This document shows positions 5,014 through 7,611 of a stretch of DNA of 7,611 bases, piece by piece. The notes beneath the pieces are model-generated. The model did no database searches. It was given only the letters and a program-made list of their open reading frames with translations, and had not been told where the DNA came from. Origin of the DNA: an uncultured Ruminococcus sp. GTDB lineage: Bacteria > Bacillota > Clostridia > Oscillospirales > CAG-272. Each line of letters starts with the position of its first letter. The first letter of the stretch is position 1. The stretch covers positions 1 through 7,611 of the forward strand of contig CACYZS010000051.1 in the NCBI GenBank assembly GCA_902778985.1. The letters are read 5' to 3'. Made by a program: the position numbers and the translations under genes.

Positions 5014-6804
5014 ATGAAAATCACAAACGACGTCCGCTACGTGGGCGTAAACGACAGAAAGATCGACCTCTTCGAGGGGCAGTATATCGTCCCCGAGGGA
5101 ATGGCGTACAATTCCTACGTCATCCTCGACGAAAAGATCGCCGTGCTCGACACGGTCGACCGCAACTTTACCCACGAATGGCTCGACAACGTGGCAAACG
5201 CCCTCGGCGGGCGCAAACCCGACTACCTGATCGTCCAGCACATGGAGCCCGACCATTCGGCGAATATCGTTTCGTTCCTCTCGACCTATCCCGACGCGAC
5301 CGTCGTTTCTTCGGCAAAAGCGTTCGCCATGATGGGCAATTTCTTCGGGCAGGACTTTTCCGAGCGGCGGATCGTCGTCGGCGAGGGCTCGACGCTCTCG
5401 CTCGGGCGGCACGAACTGACCTTTATCACCGCCCCGATGGTGCATTGGCCCGAGGTGATCATGACCTACGACGCCACCGACAAGATCCTCTTCTCCGCCG
5501 ACGGGTTCGGCAAGTTCGGCGCGCTCGACGCCGACGAGGACTGGGCGTGCGAAGCGCGGCGGTACTATTTCGGCATCGTCGGCAAGTACGGCGCACAGGT
5601 GCAGGCGGTACTGAAAAAGGCGGCGGCGCTTGATATTCAAATCATCTGCCCTCTCCACGGTCCGGTCCTCTCCGAGAACCTCGGATACTACCTTGATCTT
5701 TATAATACCTGGTCGTCCTACGGCGTCGAAAGCGACGGCATCGTGATCGCCTACACTTCGGTCTACGGCAACACCAAGAACGCCGTTCTGCTGCTCGCCG
5801 ACAAACTGAAAGAACGCGGCTGCCCGAAGGTCGTCGTCACCGACCTCGCCCGCGACGATATGGCGGAAGCCGTCGAGGACGCTTTCCGTTACGGACGGCT
5901 GGTGCTCGCGACCACGACCTACAACGCCGATATCTTCCCCTTCATGCGCACCTTCATCGAACACCTCGTCGAGCGCGGGTACCGTAACCGCACCGTCGCG
6001 CTGATCGAGAACGGAAGTTGGGCGCCGCAGGCGGCAAAAGTGATGCGCTCGATGCTCGAAGGCTGCAAGGAGATCACTTTCACCGAGCAGACCGTCCGGA
6101 TCGCGTCGGCGCTGAACGAAGTCAGCCGGAACGAGATCACCGCCCTTGCCGACGAACTCTGCCGCGACTACGTGCAGAAGAACGGCGCGACCGCGAACAA
6201 GAACGACCTGACCGCCCTCTTCAAGATCGGCTACGGTCTCTACGTCGTCACCTCAAGCGACGGAACGCGCGACAACGGCTTGATCGTCAATACCGTCAGC
6301 CAGGTGACGAACACCCCCAACCGCGTCGCCGTCTGCATCAGCAAGCAGAACTATTCGCACCATATCGTGAAGCAGACCGGCAAAATGAACGTCAACTGCC
6401 TCTCGACCGACGCCCCCTTCTCTCTCTTTGAGAGATTCGGGTTCCAAAGCGGTCGGACGGTCGACAAGTTCAAGGGAATGGACGTTCTGCGCGCGGATAA
6501 CGGTCTGGTTTTCCTGCCCGACTGCATCAACGCGTTTCTTTCGCTGAAGGTCGAGCAATACGTCGACCTCGACACCCACGGAATGTTCGTCTGCTCGGTC
6601 ACCGAGGCGCGGGTGCTCTCCGACCGCGAGAGCATGACCTACGCCTACTACCAGGCAAACGTCAAACCCAAACCGAAAACCGAAGGCAAGAAAGGTTACG
6701 TCTGCAAGATCTGCGGCTACGTCTACGAGGGCGACGAACTCCCCGAAGATTTCGTCTGTCCGCTCTGCAAGCACGGCGCCGCCGACTTTGAGCCGATCGG
6801 GTAA
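5014..6804 (+). CDS. fprA: Flavodiiron protein fused to flavin reductase and short rubredoxin (FprA-Hrb fusion)
   Basis: Flavodiiron proteins reduce O2 to water and/or NO to N2O in the cytoplasm of anaerobes. Four domains are visible in 596 residues. (1) A metallo-beta-lactamase-like diiron domain, about 1-240, has the full ligand set: His76, Glu78, Asp80 and His81 in HMEPDH, then His144, Asp163 and His215. (2) A flavodoxin domain, about 242-390, has the FMN phosphate loop TSVYGNT (248-254). (3) A flavin reductase domain, about 400-550, includes GLIVNTVSQVTNTPNRVAV. (4) A short rubredoxin, 561-596, has CKICG (564-568) and CPLCK (582-586), with only 14 residues between the pairs. In Moorella thermoacetica, FprA and the flavin reductase-rubredoxin protein Hrb are separate partners; here one chain could take electrons from NAD(P)H directly to the diiron site. 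GGAG at 5002-5005 supports the start. It is preceded by its own putative promoter. Confidence 0.95.
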   Translation: MKITNDVRYVGVNDRKIDLFEGQYIVPEGMAYNSYVILDEKIAVLDTVDRNFTHEWLDNVANALGGRKPDYLIVQHMEPDHSANIVSFLSTYPDATVVSSAKAFAMMGNFFGQDFSERRIVVGEGSTLSLGRHELTFITAPMVHWPEVIMTYDATDKILFSADGFGKFGALDADEDWACEARRYYFGIVGKYGAQVQAVLKKAAALDIQIICPLHGPVLSENLGYYLDLYNTWSSYGVESDGIVIAYTSVYGNTKNAVLLLADKLKERGCPKVVVTDLARDDMAEAVEDAFRYGRLVLATTTYNADIFPFMRTFIEHLVERGYRNRTVALIENGSWAPQAAKVMRSMLEGCKEITFTEQTVRIASALNEVSRNEITALADELCRDYVQKNGATANKNDLTALFKIGYGLYVVTSSDGTRDNGLIVNTVSQVTNTPNRVAVCISKQNYSHHIVKQTGKMNVNCLSTDAPFSLFERFGFQSGRTVDKFKGMDVLRADNGLVFLPDCINAFLSLKVEQYVDLDTHGMFVCSVTEARVLSDRESMTYAYYQANVKPKPKTEGKKGYVCKICGYVYEGDELPEDFVCPLCKHGAADFEPIG

Positions 6805-6848
6805 CGGCGCAAAGTCAAAACCGCCCCGCCCCTTACCCGCACCCGAAA
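6792..6848 (+). repeat. Imperfect direct repeat, copy A (end of flavodiiron gene and lipoprotein leader)
   Basis: This 57-base segment starts in the last codons of the flavodiiron gene (coding Pro-Ile-Gly-stop) and runs to the ribosome site of the lipoprotein gene. It matches 7559-7611. The first 13 bases, GCCGATCGGGTAA, are identical, followed by CGGC. After a few small indels comes a second block, AAAACCGCCCCGC, and 24 of 28 bases from the CCGCCCC onward match up to CCCGAAA. The two copies lie 767 bases apart, on either side of the lipoprotein gene. Confidence 0.85.
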
Positions 6849-6855
6849 GGGGTAA
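6829..6855 (+). promoter_or_regulatory. Possible hairpins covering the lipoprotein ribosome binding site
   Basis: The ribosome site AAAGGGG (6846-6852) ends 7 bases before the ATG at 6860. CCCCTT (6829-6834) can pair with AAGGGG (6847-6852). Alternatively TTACCC (6833-6838) can pair with GGGTAA (6850-6855). The two helices exclude each other and both mask at least part of the site, so translation may be limited or switchable. The pairing is seen in the sequence; a regulatory role is inferred. Confidence 0.45.
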
Positions 6856-6859
6856 CGCC

Positions 6860-7528
6860 ATGACGACCAAGAAGATCCTGTCCCTGTTTCTTGTTTTCTC
6901 CCTGCTCCTCTCGCTTCCCCTGCTGTTTGCCGGCTGCGTCGCCGACGGAAAAGATGGGAAAACCTTCCGGCTGATCCCGGTCACGGGGGAAGAAGCGGTC
7001 GCCCCGAGCAAACAAAGTTACTCGGACGAGGTGCAGGCGATCCTTGACGAATACTATCAGGAGATGCTGGAAAAGTATCCGTCGTGGAGACAGATCCCGC
7101 GCAGGATGCTGCGGGAACACTACGACGAAACGGACGACCGCGTGAACGTCAGTTTCACGTTTTGTTTCGGCGGGTTTACGACCGACTGCAGGTGCAGTTT
7201 TTCTTCCGGACCGGCAAACCCGGAAGGCAGTTGGACGATCGAGGAAAACGGCTTCAGGAAGTTCTATTCGTCCGGCGCCTCGCAAAAACAGATCGACGCC
7301 ATCCTCGAACGTCTCGCCATGCAGATCGAAGCGCAGATCGAAAACAAAGGTCTCGTCGCGAAAGAATCGGTCCGGGATCGGATCTACCTGTCGTGGGCGG
7401 AACGCGACGGCGAACTCTATGCCGAGGCGGAATTTATCGCCTATTATGCGAACCCGCCGAAGAATACCGATCCGGACGAATTCGTCTCCGACCACGAACA
7501 CCTGTTCGCATCCATCAAACTCAAATAA
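6860..7528 (+). CDS. Unrecognised secreted lipoprotein
   Basis: I do not recognise the family of this 222-residue protein. The N-terminus is a lipoprotein signal peptide: MTTKK, a hydrophobic core of about 17 residues, and a lipobox LFAGC with the lipidated Cys26. The Phe at position -3 is less usual than Leu but acceptable. The mature 197-residue protein would be anchored on the outer face of the membrane. It is charged and has a likely helix around SDEVQAILDEYYQEMLEKY (residues 55-73), a Cys/Phe-rich patch FTFCFGGFTTDCRCSF with three cysteines (about 99-114), another helix around KQIDAILERLAMQIEAQIEN, and a C-terminal strand-like region rich in Tyr and Glu. No catalytic motif is evident. 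The start is set by the signal peptide and AAAGGGG; an in-frame ATG at 6788 lies inside the flavodiiron gene and is rejected. The direct repeats flanking it suggest that it belongs to a tandemly duplicated set. Confidence 0.8.
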   Translation: MTTKKILSLFLVFSLLLSLPLLFAGCVADGKDGKTFRLIPVTGEEAVAPSKQSYSDEVQAILDEYYQEMLEKYPSWRQIPRRMLREHYDETDDRVNVSFTFCFGGFTTDCRCSFSSGPANPEGSWTIEENGFRKFYSSGASQKQIDAILERLAMQIEAQIENKGLVAKESVRDRIYLSWAERDGELYAEAEFIAYYANPPKNTDPDEFVSDHEHLFASIKLK

Positions 7529-7558
7529 CGCAAAACCCCGCACTTCCCCGCTTTTTCT

Positions 7559-7611
7559 GCCGATCGGGTAATCGGCAATAAAACCGCCCCGCTCTTTACC
7601 CACGCCCGAAA
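7559..7611 (+). repeat. Imperfect direct repeat, copy B (cut by the window end)
   Basis: This is the partner of 6792-6848. It lies in noncoding sequence 31 bases after the lipoprotein stop codon and still carries GCCGATCGGGTAA, which in copy A is the coding end of the flavodiiron gene. It also contains a perfect 6-bp stem, GCCGAT/ATCGGC, around CGGGTA (7559-7576), stronger than the equivalent GCCG/CGGC stem in copy A. It has no T-run after it on the + strand, so I do not call it a terminator. The match is still running at the last base of the window. Confidence 0.82.

Noticed and set aside
4915..5964. 349-residue open frame on the - strand opposite the flavodiiron gene
   Set aside because: It lies antisense to the well-supported diiron and flavodoxin domains, has no recognisable motif, and is explained by the scarcity of stops in GC-rich antisense frames.
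7529..7558. Terminator after the lipoprotein gene
   Set aside because: CTTTTT is present at 7551-7556, but no convincing stem precedes it: the CCCCGC motifs are direct, not inverted. The following GCCGAT/ATCGGC stem lacks a T-run.
6792..7611. CRISPR repeat or transposon terminal repeats
   Set aside because: There are only two copies, in direct orientation and 767 bases apart, with indels between them. The segment between encodes a lipoprotein, not a transposase, and no short target-site duplication is evident.

Overview
The window looks like ordinary chromosome from a GC-rich, strictly anaerobic, Gram-positive-type bacterium. A gut or rumen member of the Clostridia (Bacillota) is my best guess. 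The sequence evidence is purine-rich Shine-Dalgarno sites, TTGACA/TATAAT promoters, tightly packed or overlapping genes, the acyl-phosphate phospholipid enzyme PlsY, and an oxygen/NO-detoxifying flavodiiron protein carrying a flavin reductase and a short rubredoxin. All genes that I accept lie on the + strand. Lineage is inferred and was not tested by any search.

Layout. (1) Positions 2-334 hold the C-terminal end of a membrane protein, probably a PAP2-family phosphatase; 336-995 is an SGNH/GDSL-type hydrolase translated one base after it. A strong Rho-independent terminator (1017-1050) closes this unit. (2) A consensus promoter (1066-1094) starts a five-gene unit: plsY, a class I SAM methyltransferase of the DLCCGK...PCCH type, tsaE, tsaB and rpiB, joined by overlaps or gaps of at most 31 bases. 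It mixes phospholipid synthesis (PlsY), tRNA t6A modification (TsaE, TsaB), a probable RNA- or protein-directed methyltransferase and a pentose-phosphate isomerase. (3) A 208-base gap (4806-5013) holds four predicted hairpins, the last a plausible terminator, and a possible promoter. (4) 5014-6804 encodes a 596-residue protein equal to FprA plus Hrb (flavin reductase plus rubredoxin) in one chain. (5) 6860-7528 encodes an unrecognised lipoprotein.

The least ordinary signal is at the right end. The sequence across the end of the flavodiiron gene and the lipoprotein leader (6792-6848) recurs imperfectly just after the lipoprotein gene (7559-7611, cut by the window end). This suggests a tandem duplication, with a second, related lipoprotein gene beginning just outside the window. 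The leader copy can also form competing hairpins over the ribosome binding site. Other points worth attention are a divergent RpiB active-site loop (Asp-Ser in place of Asp-His), a TsaB lacking the usual N-terminal Asp-Thr, and the FprA-Hrb fusion. I see no CRISPR array, transposase, phage gene, rRNA or tRNA, and no clearly new defence or biosynthetic system.
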